Below, in pieces: positions 29,792-39,487 of a stretch of DNA of 64,000 nucleotides. The notes under the pieces were generated by a model. It searched no databases. It saw only the letters and a program-made list of their open reading frames with translations, and was not told where the DNA came from. Position numbers and translations under genes: made by a program. The stretch's first letter is position 1, and the number at the start of each line of letters is the position of its first letter. Source of the stretch: Novosphingobium album (ex Liu et al. 2023) (GTDB taxonomy: Bacteria > Pseudomonadota > Alphaproteobacteria > Sphingomonadales > Sphingomonadaceae); NCBI RefSeq assembly GCF_029076845.1, contig NZ_JARESE010000015.1:301351-365350 (forward strand), read 5' to 3'.

Positions 29792-30552
29792 CCGGACAAG
29801 CCTTGCTGGAAGCGCGCGCGGTGAGCGTCGCGGGGCGGCTGGACACGGTCTCGGCGGTGCTGTCGCCCGGGCAGGTCACGGCCATCTGCGGCCCCAATGG
29901 CGCGGGAAAATCGACATTGCTGGCTTGCCTGGGCGGGTTGCTGACGCCGGATGCGGGCACGGTGCGGCTGGGCGAAGCGGCGCTGCTCTCGCTGCCGCCG
30001 CGCGACCGGGCGCGGGCGATCGGCTTCCTGCCGCAGACGCCTGAGATCGCCTGGGACGTGAGCGTGGAAGTGCTGGTCTCGCTCGGCCGCATTCCCTGGG
30101 CCGGAGCGGGCGGGCAGGGCGAGGCGCAAGGCGCGATCGACGAAGCCATCGCCGCGATGGATCTGGCCGCGTTCCGCCACCGCCCCGTCTCGCGCCTTTC
30201 CGGCGGAGAGCGGGCGCGTGCGCTGATGGCGCGCGTGCTGGCGACGCGGCCCGGCTGGCTGCTGGCCGACGAGCCGCTGGCCAATCTCGATCTCGCCCAT
30301 GCCGCCGCGCTCACCGCGCGGCTGGGCGATCAGGCGCGGGACGGGCGTGGCGTGGTGCTGGTGCTGCACGATCTGGCGATGGCGATGAACCATGCCGATC
30401 GCGTGCTGGTGCTCGATCGGGGCGGGCTCGTCGCCGATGGCCCGCCGGGTGAGGCGCTCTCGCCCGGCGTGATCGCGGCGGTCTGGGGCGTTGCCGCGCG
30501 CTGGCTCGGAGAGCCGGGCGCGCGGGCGCTCTCGCTCGGAAAGGGGCTGTGA
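29788..30552 (+). CDS. btuD: Cobalamin ABC importer, ATPase
   Basis: 254 residues. Walker A GPNGAGKST (about residue 36), Q-loop region FLPQTPEIAW, signature LSGGERARALMARVLA, Walker B LLADEPLANLD and switch His in VLVLHDLAMAMNH. The overlap with the permease stop makes this a four-gene translationally coupled unit under one riboswitch. It ends 10 bases before the convergent peptidase gene. Confidence 0.93.
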   Translation: MTGQALLEARAVSVAGRLDTVSAVLSPGQVTAICGPNGAGKSTLLACLGGLLTPDAGTVRLGEAALLSLPPRDRARAIGFLPQTPEIAWDVSVEVLVSLGRIPWAGAGGQGEAQGAIDEAIAAMDLAAFRHRPVSRLSGGERARALMARVLATRPGWLLADEPLANLDLAHAAALTARLGDQARDGRGVVLVLHDLAMAMNHADRVLVLDRGGLVADGPPGEALSPGVIAAVWGVAARWLGEPGARALSLGKGL

Positions 30553-30562
30553 CCCCCCGGTC

Positions 30563-32755
30563 TTATCTGGCGGCGGGCTTGTCCGTCTCATCCACCAGCC
30601 CGCGGGCTTCCAGCATCGGCTGGATCTGCGGATCGCGCCCGGCATAGTCGCGATACATCACGGCATAGTCCTTGGTGTGGCCTTGGCCCAGGAAGCTGTC
30701 GCGCACGTGATCGCCGTTGGCGCGGGTCGGGCCGCCGTGCTTGACCACCCAGTCCCAGGCATCGTGCGCGAGCATCTCGGTCCAGATGTAGGAGTAATAG
30801 CCGGCGGCATAGCCGTTGTCCCAGATGTGCCGGAAATAGGGCGAGCGATAACGCGGCGGGATCAGGTCGGTCTTGAGACCGAAGGAGGCGAGCGCCTGCT
30901 GCTCGAACGCCTTGGGGTCCTGCGCCGCATCGGCCGGCTTCAGCTCGTGCCACTTCATGTCGAGCATCGCGGCTTCCAGCGTCTCGCCAAAGCCCAGGCC
31001 CTGGTTGAACTTCGCGGCCGCGTCGATCTTGTCGATCAGGGCTTGCGGGATCGTCTCGCCGGTCTGGTAATGCTTGGCATAGTGGTTCAGCACGGCTGGA
31101 ACGGTCGCGAAGTTCTCGTTGAACTGGCTGGGAAATTCCACGAAATCGCGCGCCGTGTTGGTGCCCGAGAGCGAGGCGTAGCGCTGGTGCGCGAAAAGCC
31201 CGTGCAGCGCATGGCCGAATTCATGGAACATGGTTGAAACGTCGTCCCACGTCGCCAGCGCCGGCTCGCCCTCGGCGGGGGCGGTGATGTTCAGCGTGTT
31301 GGAGACGACCGGCCTGTCGCCGATCAGGCTCGATTGCTCGACGAAATTGTTCATCCACGCGCCGCCCTTCTTGTTGGGCCGGGCGAACGGATCGGAATAG
31401 AACAGGCCCATTTCCGAGCCGTCCTTGTCGAACACGGTATAGACGCGCATCGTCGGGTGATAGACGGGAATGTCGGTGCGACGCTTGAAGCTGATGCCGT
31501 AGAACTGGTTGGCGGCATAGAACACCCCGTCTTCCAGCACGCGCCACACTTCGAAGTAGGGCTTGATCTGCGATTCATCGAGATCATATTTCGCCTTGCG
31601 CACCTGCTCGGCGTAAAAGCTCCAGTCCCATGGCGCGAGCGCGGCGGTATCGCCTTCGGCGCTGGCGTGATCCGCCAGCATCTTCGCCTCGCGCGCCTGC
31701 GTCGCGGCGAGCGCGGGGACGAAGCCCTTCATGAACGTCATCGCCTCGCCCGGCTGCTTCACCATGCGATCGTACATGGCGAAAGTGGCGTAGTTCGGCA
31801 GGCCGAGCAGCGCCGCCTTCTTCGCGCGCAGATCCGCGATCCGCGCGACGATGGCGGTGGTGTCGTACTGGTCGCCGCCCGAAGTGCGGTTGAGGCTGGC
31901 CTCGAACAGCTTGCGGCGGGCGGCGCGGTTGGTCAGGAACGAAAGCGCGGGCTGCTGCGTGGTGTTGACCAGCGCGATCATGTACTTGCCGGGCATACCC
32001 TTTTCCTCGGCGCGCTTCTTGGCCGCGGCCAGATCGGCGGCGGGCAGGCCGGCGAGTTCCTCGGCGCTGTCGAACACCGGCGCCTTGGCGGCGGTCGCTT
32101 CGGTCAGCTTCTGCGAGAATTCGGTCTCCAGTTCGGCAAGCTGCGTGTTCATCGCCTTGAGCTGTTCCTTCTGCGCGGGCGCGAGCAGGGCGCCGGCGTG
32201 GACGAACTGGGCGTATGTCGTTTCCAGCAGCATCGCGTCTTCGCCGGCCAGCGCCAGCGCCGCGCGCTGGTCGTAGACCGCCTTGACCCGCTGGAAGAGC
32301 TTGTCGTTAAGGAACATGTCGTCATAAAGTGCGGAAAGCCTGGGTGAGACGGCCTTTTCGGTGGCATCCAGCGTATCGTCGGTATTGGCCGAAGTGAGCT
32401 GGCCGAACACCGGCATGACCCGGTTCAGCATCCGCGAACCGCGTTCCAGCGCGACCAGCGTGTTCGCGAAGGTCGGGGCCTCGCGATTGGCGGCGATCGC
32501 CTCGATTTCGGCGCGGGCCTGCGCGATCCCGGCCTCGATCGCCGGCTGATAATCGGCGCTGGTCAATTTGGTGAAATCGGGCGCGTGGAACGGCAGATCG
32601 CTGTCCTTGGCGAAATAGCTGCCGGCGCCGGCGCTTGGCCGGGCACTGGCCGGAGGGGGAGCGGCGTCAGCGGTCTGGGACATGGTGATGCATCCTGCAA
32701 GCAGCGCCGCGCCGAGGACGGCAGGCGCCGAGGCGGCCTTGAGGCGGGGTTTCAT
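30563..32755 (-). CDS. dcp: M3 family peptidyl-dipeptidase, lipoprotein form
   Basis: 730 residues from the ATG at 32755. Lipoprotein signal ending LGAALLAGC, then the thimet-oligopeptidase fold with zinc motif HEFGH at 511-515 (MFHEFGHALHGLFAHQRYAS) and the downstream Glu in GFGETLEAAMLD. It removes dipeptides from C-termini or degrades oligopeptides; the lipoprotein signal puts it in the periplasm, whereas E. coli Dcp is cytosolic. The symbol is by family only. Confidence 0.9.
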   Translation of the reverse strand: MKPRLKAASAPAVLGAALLAGCITMSQTADAAPPPASARPSAGAGSYFAKDSDLPFHAPDFTKLTSADYQPAIEAGIAQARAEIEAIAANREAPTFANTLVALERGSRMLNRVMPVFGQLTSANTDDTLDATEKAVSPRLSALYDDMFLNDKLFQRVKAVYDQRAALALAGEDAMLLETTYAQFVHAGALLAPAQKEQLKAMNTQLAELETEFSQKLTEATAAKAPVFDSAEELAGLPAADLAAAKKRAEEKGMPGKYMIALVNTTQQPALSFLTNRAARRKLFEASLNRTSGGDQYDTTAIVARIADLRAKKAALLGLPNYATFAMYDRMVKQPGEAMTFMKGFVPALAATQAREAKMLADHASAEGDTAALAPWDWSFYAEQVRKAKYDLDESQIKPYFEVWRVLEDGVFYAANQFYGISFKRRTDIPVYHPTMRVYTVFDKDGSEMGLFYSDPFARPNKKGGAWMNNFVEQSSLIGDRPVVSNTLNITAPAEGEPALATWDDVSTMFHEFGHALHGLFAHQRYASLSGTNTARDFVEFPSQFNENFATVPAVLNHYAKHYQTGETIPQALIDKIDAAAKFNQGLGFGETLEAAMLDMKWHELKPADAAQDPKAFEQQALASFGLKTDLIPPRYRSPYFRHIWDNGYAAGYYSYIWTEMLAHDAWDWVVKHGGPTRANGDHVRDSFLGQGHTKDYAVMYRDYAGRDPQIQPMLEARGLVDETDKPAAR

Positions 32756-32953
32756 GGGTGAAAGGTCTCCATTCGCGGGCGGCGTGTCGGCCGGGCCTGG
32801 CGGGACCGCGCGACGCCTTGCCGCCATCGTTGTGATGCAGGCGGTTCAAGCCAAGTTCGGCGCGGATTGCAAGGCGCGCGGACCTGCCATCCGCCGACGG
32901 GCGCGAATCGCGGGTGAACCGATGCAAAAGCGCCGCAGGCGGCGCCGGCGCGC

Positions 32954-34093
32954 TCAGCCCGTCCGCTCGTCCAGCCATTCGAGCAGCGCTCCCAGGCAAT
33001 CGCGGCCCAGTTGCCGTGAACGCTCCGGGCTCCAGCCCTGGCGGGGATCGGGCGCGGCATCGTGGTCCTTGAACGGCATTTCCAGGGTCATCGAGACGCA
33101 GCCGAAGCGCTCGGCAAGCTGGTTGGTCGACATGGCGAGATTGGCCTTGCCGGCCGGCGGCACCGGATAGCCCATGGCGGTCTGGAAATCGGGCGTGCGG
33201 CGATCGAGGATCGCCCGGTAGCGGCGATAGCCTTCGATCTGCTCGGGCTTCAGCGAGGGGATGCCTTCGAACCCGGCCATGAAGACGCCGGGAATCGCCT
33301 CGTCGCCATGCACGTCCATGGCGAAATCGACGCCGGTGCGGTCCATCGCATCCCGGATCGCCAGGACTTCGGGGGATTTTTCGGCCGAGGGGTTGTCCCA
33401 CTCGCGGTTGAGGTTGATGCCTGCTGCATTGGTGCGCAGATGCCCGCGCGCCGAACCGTCCGGGTTGCAGTTGGGCACGATGTGCAGGCGGCAGCGGCGG
33501 CGCAGCTCGCGCCCGACCGAACTGGCCGGATCGGTCAGCAGTTCCAGCGCGCCTTCCATCCACCATTCGGCCATCGCTTCGCCCGGATGCTGGCGCGCAT
33601 AGAGCCAGACCCGCACGGGCCCCGCGCCCATTTCCAGGCAATCGATCGGCTGTCCGTCCAGGCTGGCGCCCAGGCAGCGACAGGCGACGCCGCCGGCCCT
33701 GGCGGCGCGCGCGACGAGATCGTGGTGCCGCTCGATCGAATAGGGCGCGAAATAGGCGAACCAGGCGATGTCGCTGGCGGGGGTGTGGCGGATGGTCAGC
33801 GTGCCGCCTTCGCGCTCCTTGTCCCAGGTGGTTTCAGCCTGGCCCCAATGGTCGCGATCTTCCGAGACGCGGGCGCGATAATGCGGCCAGCCCATCGGAT
33901 AGGCCGATTCGTTGAGCCCGGTGATCCGCAGCACCAGTTCGCGCCCCCGCCCGCCCGTCACGCGGAAATGGAACCACTGGAAGAAGCTGGACTGGTGATC
34001 GCGCCGGATCGCCAGGCGCGCCTCGGTGCCGTTTATGGAAAGGACTTCGATGTTGCCGGAATCGAACGCGGAACTGATCTGGATCGCTGTCAT
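32954..34093 (-). CDS. M14 carboxypeptidase-like protein with N-terminal beta domain
   Basis: 379 residues from the ATG at 34093. An N-terminal beta-sandwich (1-125, [20 protein letters not shown]) precedes the carboxypeptidase domain, the layout of cytosolic carboxypeptidases (CCP type). Zinc ligands are His/Glu in [11 protein letters not shown] and His in [10 protein letters not shown], with [10 protein letters not shown] and [10 protein letters not shown] between; catalytic Glu is in [10 protein letters not shown]. No signal peptide, so cytosolic. It removes C-terminal residues, possibly acidic or deglutamylating. It overlaps the next upstream gene by four bases. Confidence 0.9.
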   Translation of the reverse strand: MTAIQISSAFDSGNIEVLSINGTEARLAIRRDHQSSFFQWFHFRVTGGRGRELVLRITGLNESAYPMGWPHYRARVSEDRDHWGQAETTWDKEREGGTLTIRHTPASDIAWFAYFAPYSIERHHDLVARAARAGGVACRCLGASLDGQPIDCLEMGAGPVRVWLYARQHPGEAMAEWWMEGALELLTDPASSVGRELRRRCRLHIVPNCNPDGSARGHLRTNAAGINLNREWDNPSAEKSPEVLAIRDAMDRTGVDFAMDVHGDEAIPGVFMAGFEGIPSLKPEQIEGYRRYRAILDRRTPDFQTAMGYPVPPAGKANLAMSTNQLAERFGCVSMTLEMPFKDHDAAPDPRQGWSPERSRQLGRDCLGALLEWLDERTG

Positions 34094-34677
34094 GGCACGT
34101 AGATAGTTTGGCCGGACTCGCCGGGAAAGTCCTTGAACAGGGCTTCGGTCAACTTCGCGGCGCCCAGCGAGGTCTGCGCCAGCGGCGAACTGGCCCGGAC
34201 GGTGAAGCTGGCCCGGCCTTCCCACAGCGTGCGGCCGCTGGCGCGATCGCGGATCGACACGCGCATTTCGGTTTCCACCTGCTCGGGCGGCGGGCCGGAA
34301 AGGTCGATGCCGACACCCACGCCCACGCCAACGCCCGAGCCGCCGCCCACGCCGACCGAAACCGGCCCGCGCGCACGTTGCGGCAGGATCGCGCGGCGCT
34401 CGACCGCGAGCAGGGCGACCTGATCGCCCGGGCTGCCCGGCGCGGCGCTGGCATAGCCGATGCGGTTCAGCTCGCGCGTGACGGCCACGGCATAAGTGCG
34501 GAATTCCAGGGTATTGCCGTCCACGCCCGCCGCCGGCTCGACCGCGATCGTGCCGTGGGCCTGCGATTGCGCCTCGGGAAGGTGGAATCGCGTCACTTCC
34601 ACCGGGCCTACCGGCGCGACGCAGGCCGAAAGCAGCGCGAGGCCGGCAAGCGCCGCGGCGCGGGCTGGGGATTTCAT
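34090..34677 (-). CDS. DUF4136-like lipoprotein
   Basis: 195 residues. Lipoprotein signal ending LALLSAC at the ATG at 34677. The domain has [12 protein letters not shown], a Gly/Val-repeat turn (residues about 108-124, [16 protein letters not shown]) and the conserved [13 protein letters not shown] followed by [13 protein letters not shown], typical of the DUF4136 family of outer-membrane lipoproteins of unknown role. Start/stop overlap (4 bases) with the M14 gene suggests cotranscription. It is related to the next gene. Confidence 0.8.
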   Translation of the reverse strand: MKSPARAAALAGLALLSACVAPVGPVEVTRFHLPEAQSQAHGTIAVEPAAGVDGNTLEFRTYAVAVTRELNRIGYASAAPGSPGDQVALLAVERRAILPQRARGPVSVGVGGGSGVGVGVGVGIDLSGPPPEQVETEMRVSIRDRASGRTLWEGRASFTVRASSPLAQTSLGAAKLTEALFKDFPGESGQTIYVP

Positions 34678-34781
34678 GGCATCACTCCGCTCCGGCGGGG
34701 GGCATCGCCCCGCCCTGTCAGGCGATGTGCGGCCGAAGCGGTGGCAATGCAAGGCCGGTGCCGGATTCCCATGCGCGCCGC

Positions 34782-35525
34782 TCAGCCGCGCGGCGGCGAA
34801 TCGGGGCGCGGGAAATTATCGAACAGGGCTTCGGACAGGCGGCTGGCGATCGCGTGGCCGCTCCATTTCTCGTCGCCATCGCGGGTCGCCACTTCGGCGC
34901 GGCCTTCCCACAGGACCTTGCCCGAAGCCTTGTCGACGATCCGCGCTTCGAGGCGGGTGTTGACCAGCGCGGTGCGCGGCTTGGTCATGTCGACATTGAC
35001 GGCAAGCCCATAGGCCGAGCCGCGCGTGCCCACTTCCATCGCGGCGCTGCCGCTGACCGGGCTTCTCTTGACTTCCGCCGGAACCAGCACGTCGCGCGAG
35101 ATGCGCAGTTCGGTGACTTGCCCGCCTTCGCTATCGGCATGGGTGGTGTCATAGCCGGCCTTCACCAGCTGATCGACCACGGCCGCTTCGTAGACCGCGC
35201 GGTCGCTGCCGGCCATGAAATCGTCCTGCGCCGACTGCGAAGTGACCGAGACCGGGCCGTGGCCCAGCGCGACGGCGGCATCGCCTTCGGCGACGAAGTG
35301 GCTGGCCTCGATCCGGCCTTCGCGGCTGTCCTCGAACCGCCGGTTGGGCGGCAGACGGGTATCGAGCGGGGAGCCCCATCCGGGGCCGCCCCAGCCCGGA
35401 CCATTCCAGCCCGGACCATTCCAGCCCGGCCCGTTCCAGCCACCGGGCCGGGCGAGGACCGGCGCGGCCGAGGCGGCGAGGAACAGGGCGCTCGCGGCAA
35501 GGACCGCGCCTTGGATCTTGGACAT
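34782..35525 (-). CDS. DUF4136-like exported protein with GPGWN repeats
   Basis: 247 residues. A cleavable signal peptide (AASALFLAASAAPVLARP), then a tandem repeat of PGWNG units (residues 27-51), then a domain with GKVLWEGRAEVATRD and ASRLSEALFDNFP that aligns by eye with the C-terminus of the upstream-coordinate lipoprotein gene. It has no lipobox cysteine. Function unknown; probably periplasmic or outer-membrane associated. The two genes are likely ancient paralogs, 104 bases apart. Confidence 0.75.
   Translation of the reverse strand: MSKIQGAVLAASALFLAASAAPVLARPGGWNGPGWNGPGWNGPGWGGPGWGSPLDTRLPPNRRFEDSREGRIEASHFVAEGDAAVALGHGPVSVTSQSAQDDFMAGSDRAVYEAAVVDQLVKAGYDTTHADSEGGQVTELRISRDVLVPAEVKRSPVSGSAAMEVGTRGSAYGLAVNVDMTKPRTALVNTRLEARIVDKASGKVLWEGRAEVATRDGDEKWSGHAIASRLSEALFDNFPRPDSPPRG
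35391..35441. repeat. 15-bp tandem repeat inside the DUF4136-like gene
   Basis: Three and a half copies of a 15-base unit (CCAGCCCGGACCATT on the plus strand, the third with two changes), encoding PGWNG on the minus strand. Such in-frame repeats can vary in number between strains by slippage. Confidence 0.9.
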
Positions 35526-35737
35526 GGCGACTCCAGTACTGCGGAACTTCCCATGACCGCGCTATGGCCGGCAAGGTTGCGGTCCGATGAATGCGGCCCC
35601 GTGGCGGCGAAATGGGTGGGCGAAGCGCCAGTGCCGATCGCGGTTCCACTTGACTTGCGGGCCTGCGCCCCCTAACGGCGCGGCTTCGAATTTCCGGCGG
35701 TCGGTAACCGCCAAGGCCCTACGCAACGAGATTGACC

Positions 35738-35863
35738 ATGAAGATCCGCAACAGCCTCAAGTCGCTGAAGAACCGCCATCGCGATAACCGCGTGATTCGC
35801 CGCCGTGGCCGGACTTATGTCATCAACAAGACCAATCGCCGCTTCAAGGCGCGTCAGGGCTGA
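35738..35863 (+). CDS. rpmJ: 50S ribosomal protein L36, cysteine-free type
   Basis: 41 residues: [20 protein letters not shown] followed by [20 protein letters not shown] and Gly. This is the longer L36 paralog without the zinc-binding Cys3-His set. It lies alone, not in the spc operon, as is typical of alphaproteobacteria. A GC-rich hairpin follows the stop, then a terminator at 35928. Confidence 0.95.
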   Translation: MKIRNSLKSLKNRHRDNRVIRRRGRTYVINKTNRRFKARQG

Positions 35864-35927
35864 TCGCCGCGCTCCCTGCCCGGGGCGGGGAGCATGATCG
35901 CCAGCGCGGGAGTTTGACGCGATCGGA

Positions 35928-35957
35928 AACCCCCGCGAATGCGGGGGTTCTTGTTGT
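35928..35957 (+). terminator. Hairpin terminator between rpmJ and the HAD gene
   Basis: AACCCCCGC / GCGGGGGTT with a GAAT loop (35928-35949), followed by a T-rich CTTGTTGTG. It is a plausible intrinsic terminator for rpmJ. It is unusual because the T-rich tail contains the likely GTG start codon of the next gene. Confidence 0.75.
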
Positions 35958-36567
35958 GTCCAAAGCCGTTGAAGCCGTGGTGTTCGATGTCGGGCGGGTC
36001 TTGATCCACTGGGATCTGCGCGCGCTGTTCGCCAAGCTGATCGACGATCCGGCCCGGCTTGACTGGTTCCTCTCGCATGTCGTGACCGAGGCCTGGCACT
36101 TCGAGCATGACGCGGGCCGCGACTTGTCCGAGATGGTGGCCGAGCGCAAATTGCAGTTTCCCGATTGCGCCGACCTGATCGACGCTTACGCGACCCGTTT
36201 TCGCGAAACCATTCCCGGCCCGGTGGCGGGCACGCATGATCTGGTGCGCCGGCTGGCCGGCAGGGCGGTGCCGCTGTTCGCCATCACCAATTTCGCTTCG
36301 CCGTTCTGGGCCGAATACCGCCCGACCGAGCCGCTGTTCGACCTGTTCGGCGATATCGTCGTCTCGGGCGACGAGAAGATCGCCAAGCCCGCGCGCGAGA
36401 TCTTCACGCTGGCGGCGCGGCGCTTCGGCCATCGGCCCGAGGCGATGCTGTTCATCGACGACAATGCCGCCAACATCGCTGCTGCCCGCGCGCTGGGCTG
36501 GCAAGTGCATCACTTCTTCGAAGCGGCCGAACTGGAAGCGGACCTGCAATCGCGCGGCCTTTTATGA
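35956..36567 (+). CDS. HAD-superfamily hydrolase (IA type)
   Basis: 203 residues from the GTG at 35956. An ATG at 35914 is open in frame but would translate the terminator stem. Motif I FDVGRVLIHW has Asp then Val-Gly instead of the DxDGT consensus: the second Asp is replaced by Gly, seen in some haloacid dehalogenase-like members. Motif II TNF in AITNFAS, motif III Lys in KIAKPAREIF, motif IV FIDDNAANI. It is probably a phosphatase or dehalogenase-like enzyme; substrate unknown. The SD-like GGGGG is inside the hairpin. Confidence 0.8.
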   Translation: MSKAVEAVVFDVGRVLIHWDLRALFAKLIDDPARLDWFLSHVVTEAWHFEHDAGRDLSEMVAERKLQFPDCADLIDAYATRFRETIPGPVAGTHDLVRRLAGRAVPLFAITNFASPFWAEYRPTEPLFDLFGDIVVSGDEKIAKPAREIFTLAARRFGHRPEAMLFIDDNAANIAAARALGWQVHHFFEAAELEADLQSRGLL

Positions 36568-36651
36568 TCCATCATGTATCGCATGATTGACTCCACGGCT
36601 CCTGAGGGACTAGGCAAACCATAAAGATAAAAGCCTGGTTGGAGAGGTGCC

Positions 36652-37905
36652 GTGCAGACACTCGAAGCACTCGATCTGTATCATCTGCCGATGGGCGATC
36701 CCGCCATGGGCGAAGATCCCTGGCCCGAATTCGAGAAGGCGCGCCAGCGGCACCCCTGGCTCGCGCGATGGGACGAATTCGGTTATGTCGTGCACGAATA
36801 TGCCGCGATGCGCGAGCTGTTCCGGCAGGATGACAAGCTGCGCCCGCCCTATGCCGGCATCGTCGAGGAACTGGGGCAGGTCGGCACGCCCTGGGGCCGC
36901 TTCACCCAGGAGCAGATGATCGCGCTGCCGCCCGATCAGCACAAATTGCTGCGCACCACCTTCGCGGCCAAGTTCACTCCGCGCAATGCCAACCAGCTTC
37001 GGCCGATGATGCGCGCAACCGTTGCCCGCCTGCTTGACGACTGGGCACCGCGCGGCGCGATCGACTTCGAGGAGTTCTCCTCGCACTTCCCGATCTCGGT
37101 GATGTTCGCGCTGGTGGGCGCGCCGCACGAAGGCATCGCGCTGCTGCGCGACGATCTGGAAGCGATCGGCCTGGCGCACAGCTATCAGCTCGATCGCTTT
37201 CCGCGCATCCAGGAAGGCATGGTGCGGCTGGAGAAATTCGTCGAGGATACGATCGCCGAACGCCGCGCCCATCCGCGGGCCGACGGGGTGGAAGACCTGC
37301 TCGAACTGCTGATCCGCACGGGCGACGAGGGCGAGATCAGCCCTCGCCAGCTTACCGACCTGATCATGTTCTTCTTCATCGCCGGCTATGATACCTCGAA
37401 GAACGTGCTGACTTATACGATGTACACCTTGCTCGATTATCCCGAGATCTATGCACGCTGCGCGGAAGATTACGATTATTGCCGCAAGGTGATCGAGGAA
37501 GCGCTGCGCTGGTTCAATCCCGGCACGGTCGCGCGCTATGCCGATGAGGACATCGCATATCGCGGCGTGCTGATCCCCAAGGACACCATGCTGTTCTTCC
37601 CGCTGAGCGTGTCCGGCCGCGATCCGGTGACCTATCCCGATGGCGACAGGTTCGATCCCGACCGCCCGATCGAGCCGGAACGGCGCCACATCGCCTTCGC
37701 GCTGGGCAAGCACATGTGCCTTGGCCAGTACATCGCCCGCGCCCAGTTGCAGGAAGCGCTGCACCAGATCGCCCAGCGCATCCGCGAGCCCAGGCTGGCG
37801 GGCCCGGTGGGCTGGCGGCCGTTCCCCGGCACCTGGGGGCTGCGCGGCCTGCCGATCACCTTCACCCCCGGCGAGGCGCGCGTGCGCGAGGCCGAACCGG
37901 CCTGA
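36652..37905 (+). CDS. Cytochrome P450
   Basis: 417 residues from GTG with GGAGAGG upstream. I-helix FFIAGYDTSKN (oxygen-activation AGxDT), ExxR in EEALR, and heme loop FALGKHMCLGQ with Cys356. It has no membrane anchor, so it is soluble and needs a separate ferredoxin and reductase, which are not nearby. The PERRH block and heme loop resemble class I bacterial P450s that hydroxylate terpenoid, steroid or aromatic substrates; the substrate cannot be read. It stands alone between a HAD gene and the Anbu operon. Confidence 0.95.
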   Translation: MQTLEALDLYHLPMGDPAMGEDPWPEFEKARQRHPWLARWDEFGYVVHEYAAMRELFRQDDKLRPPYAGIVEELGQVGTPWGRFTQEQMIALPPDQHKLLRTTFAAKFTPRNANQLRPMMRATVARLLDDWAPRGAIDFEEFSSHFPISVMFALVGAPHEGIALLRDDLEAIGLAHSYQLDRFPRIQEGMVRLEKFVEDTIAERRAHPRADGVEDLLELLIRTGDEGEISPRQLTDLIMFFFIAGYDTSKNVLTYTMYTLLDYPEIYARCAEDYDYCRKVIEEALRWFNPGTVARYADEDIAYRGVLIPKDTMLFFPLSVSGRDPVTYPDGDRFDPDRPIEPERRHIAFALGKHMCLGQYIARAQLQEALHQIAQRIREPRLAGPVGWRPFPGTWGLRGLPITFTPGEARVREAEPA

Positions 37906-38056
37906 CCCGACGTCCGGCCAGCGGCGCCGGATCGGCCTTCCCGGCCCCTGTTGCATCCCGGCACGGACCTGCGGCAATTATTTCGCAGGTGCAGCGTAAC
38001 CCCGCTTGGCAAGCGGTTGCGCATGTTGCATCAACGGGATGCATACAGGAGTCGTG

Positions 38057-39487
38057 ATGAAGTCAACTGGCGGCACGTGCTATGACGAAATGCTCGATGC
38101 GGACGGGACGGTAAGACCCGCCTACGCGGAATTTCGGGAATGGTACGACGCGCAGGATACCGCGTGGCTGCGCCGCCAGGACGCGGAGGCGGAGCGCTTC
38201 TTCCGCCGCATCGGCATTACCTTCAATGTCTATGGCGATGAGGCCGCCGAAGAGCGGCTGATCCCCTTCGACATGATCCCGCGCATCATCACCGCGCGCG
38301 AATGGCGCACGCTGGTGCGCGGCATCGAGCAGCGGGTGCGCGCGCTCAACGCTTTCCTGCAGGATCTCTATCACCGGCAGGAGATCATCCGCGCCGGCCG
38401 CCTGCCGATCTATTTCCTGCGCGACAACGAGGCGTTCCTCACCCAGATGATCGGCTTCACGCCGCCGGGCGGGGTCTATACCCACATCGTCGGGATCGAC
38501 CTGGTGCGCACCGGGCCGGAAGAATTCATGGTGCTGGAGGACAACGCGCGCACGCCGTCGGGCGTCTCGTACATGCTCGAGAACCGCGAGACGATGATGG
38601 CGATGTTCCCCGAGCTGTTCACCAAGATCCCGGTGCGGCCGGTGTCCGACTATCCGCGCCGGCTGGCGCGTTCGCTGCGCGCCTGCGCGCCCGAATGCGC
38701 GGGCGAGCGGCCGGTGGTCGCGGTGCTGACGCCGGGCATCTACAATTCGGCCTATTTCGAACATGCGTTCCTGGCCGACCAGATGGGCGCCGAACTGGTC
38801 GAGGGCGGGGACTTGCGCGTCGTCGACGGTCGCGTCGCCATGCGCACGACCACGGGCTATACCCCGGTCGACGTGATCTATCGCCGGGTGGACGACAACT
38901 ACCTCGATCCGCTCAGCTTCCACCCGGACAGCATCCTGGGCGTCGCCGGGATCATGGACGTCTACCGTTCGGGCAAGATCACCATCGCCAACGCGCCCGG
39001 CACCGGCATCGCCGATGACAAGGCGATCTATACGTTCATGCCCGAGATCGTCGAGTTCTACACCGGCGAGAAGCCGATCCTGAAGAACGTGCCGACCTGG
39101 CGCTGCATCGAGCCGGATTCGCTCAAGTACGTGCTCGATAACCTGGCCGATCTGGTGGTGAAGGAAGTGCACGGTTCGGGCGGTTACGGAATGCTGATCG
39201 GGCCCGCCGCGTCGAAGAAGGAACTGGCCGAGTTCGAGGCGAAGCTGCGCGCCAAGCCGGAAAACTACATCGCGCAGCCCACGCTTTCGCTTTCCACCGT
39301 GCCGATCTTCACCAAGGAAGGGCTCGCGCCGCGCCATGTCGATTTGCGGCCCTTCGTGCTGGTCTCGCCCGATGGCATAGACATCACGCCGGGCGGCCTC
39401 ACGCGGGTCGCGCTCAAGAAAGGTTCGCTCGTGGTCAATTCGTCGCAAGGCGGCGGGACCAAGGATAGCTGGGTTTTGGAGGACTGA
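38057..39487 (+). CDS. Circularly permuted ATP-grasp type 2 protein (Anbu operon)
   Basis: 476 residues from the ATG at 38057, with CAGGAG upstream. It has YNSAYFEHAFLADQMG and the ATP-grasp-like VVKEVHGSGGYGMLIGP region; these are DUF404/DUF407-type proteins. The family is found with alpha-E, transglutaminase-like and Anbu proteins, and here all four genes are consecutive. It may form a peptide or amide bond on a substrate used by the operon; activity not established. Its stop overlaps the next start. Confidence 0.88.
   Translation: MKSTGGTCYDEMLDADGTVRPAYAEFREWYDAQDTAWLRRQDAEAERFFRRIGITFNVYGDEAAEERLIPFDMIPRIITAREWRTLVRGIEQRVRALNAFLQDLYHRQEIIRAGRLPIYFLRDNEAFLTQMIGFTPPGGVYTHIVGIDLVRTGPEEFMVLEDNARTPSGVSYMLENRETMMAMFPELFTKIPVRPVSDYPRRLARSLRACAPECAGERPVVAVLTPGIYNSAYFEHAFLADQMGAELVEGGDLRVVDGRVAMRTTTGYTPVDVIYRRVDDNYLDPLSFHPDSILGVAGIMDVYRSGKITIANAPGTGIADDKAIYTFMPEIVEFYTGEKPILKNVPTWRCIEPDSLKYVLDNLADLVVKEVHGSGGYGMLIGPAASKKELAEFEAKLRAKPENYIAQPTLSLSTVPIFTKEGLAPRHVDLRPFVLVSPDGIDITPGGLTRVALKKGSLVVNSSQGGGTKDSWVLED

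Noticed and set aside
35391..35441. Regular repeat considered as a CRISPR-like array
   Set aside because: Units are contiguous, 15 bases long, in frame and code for PGWNG; there are no spacers.
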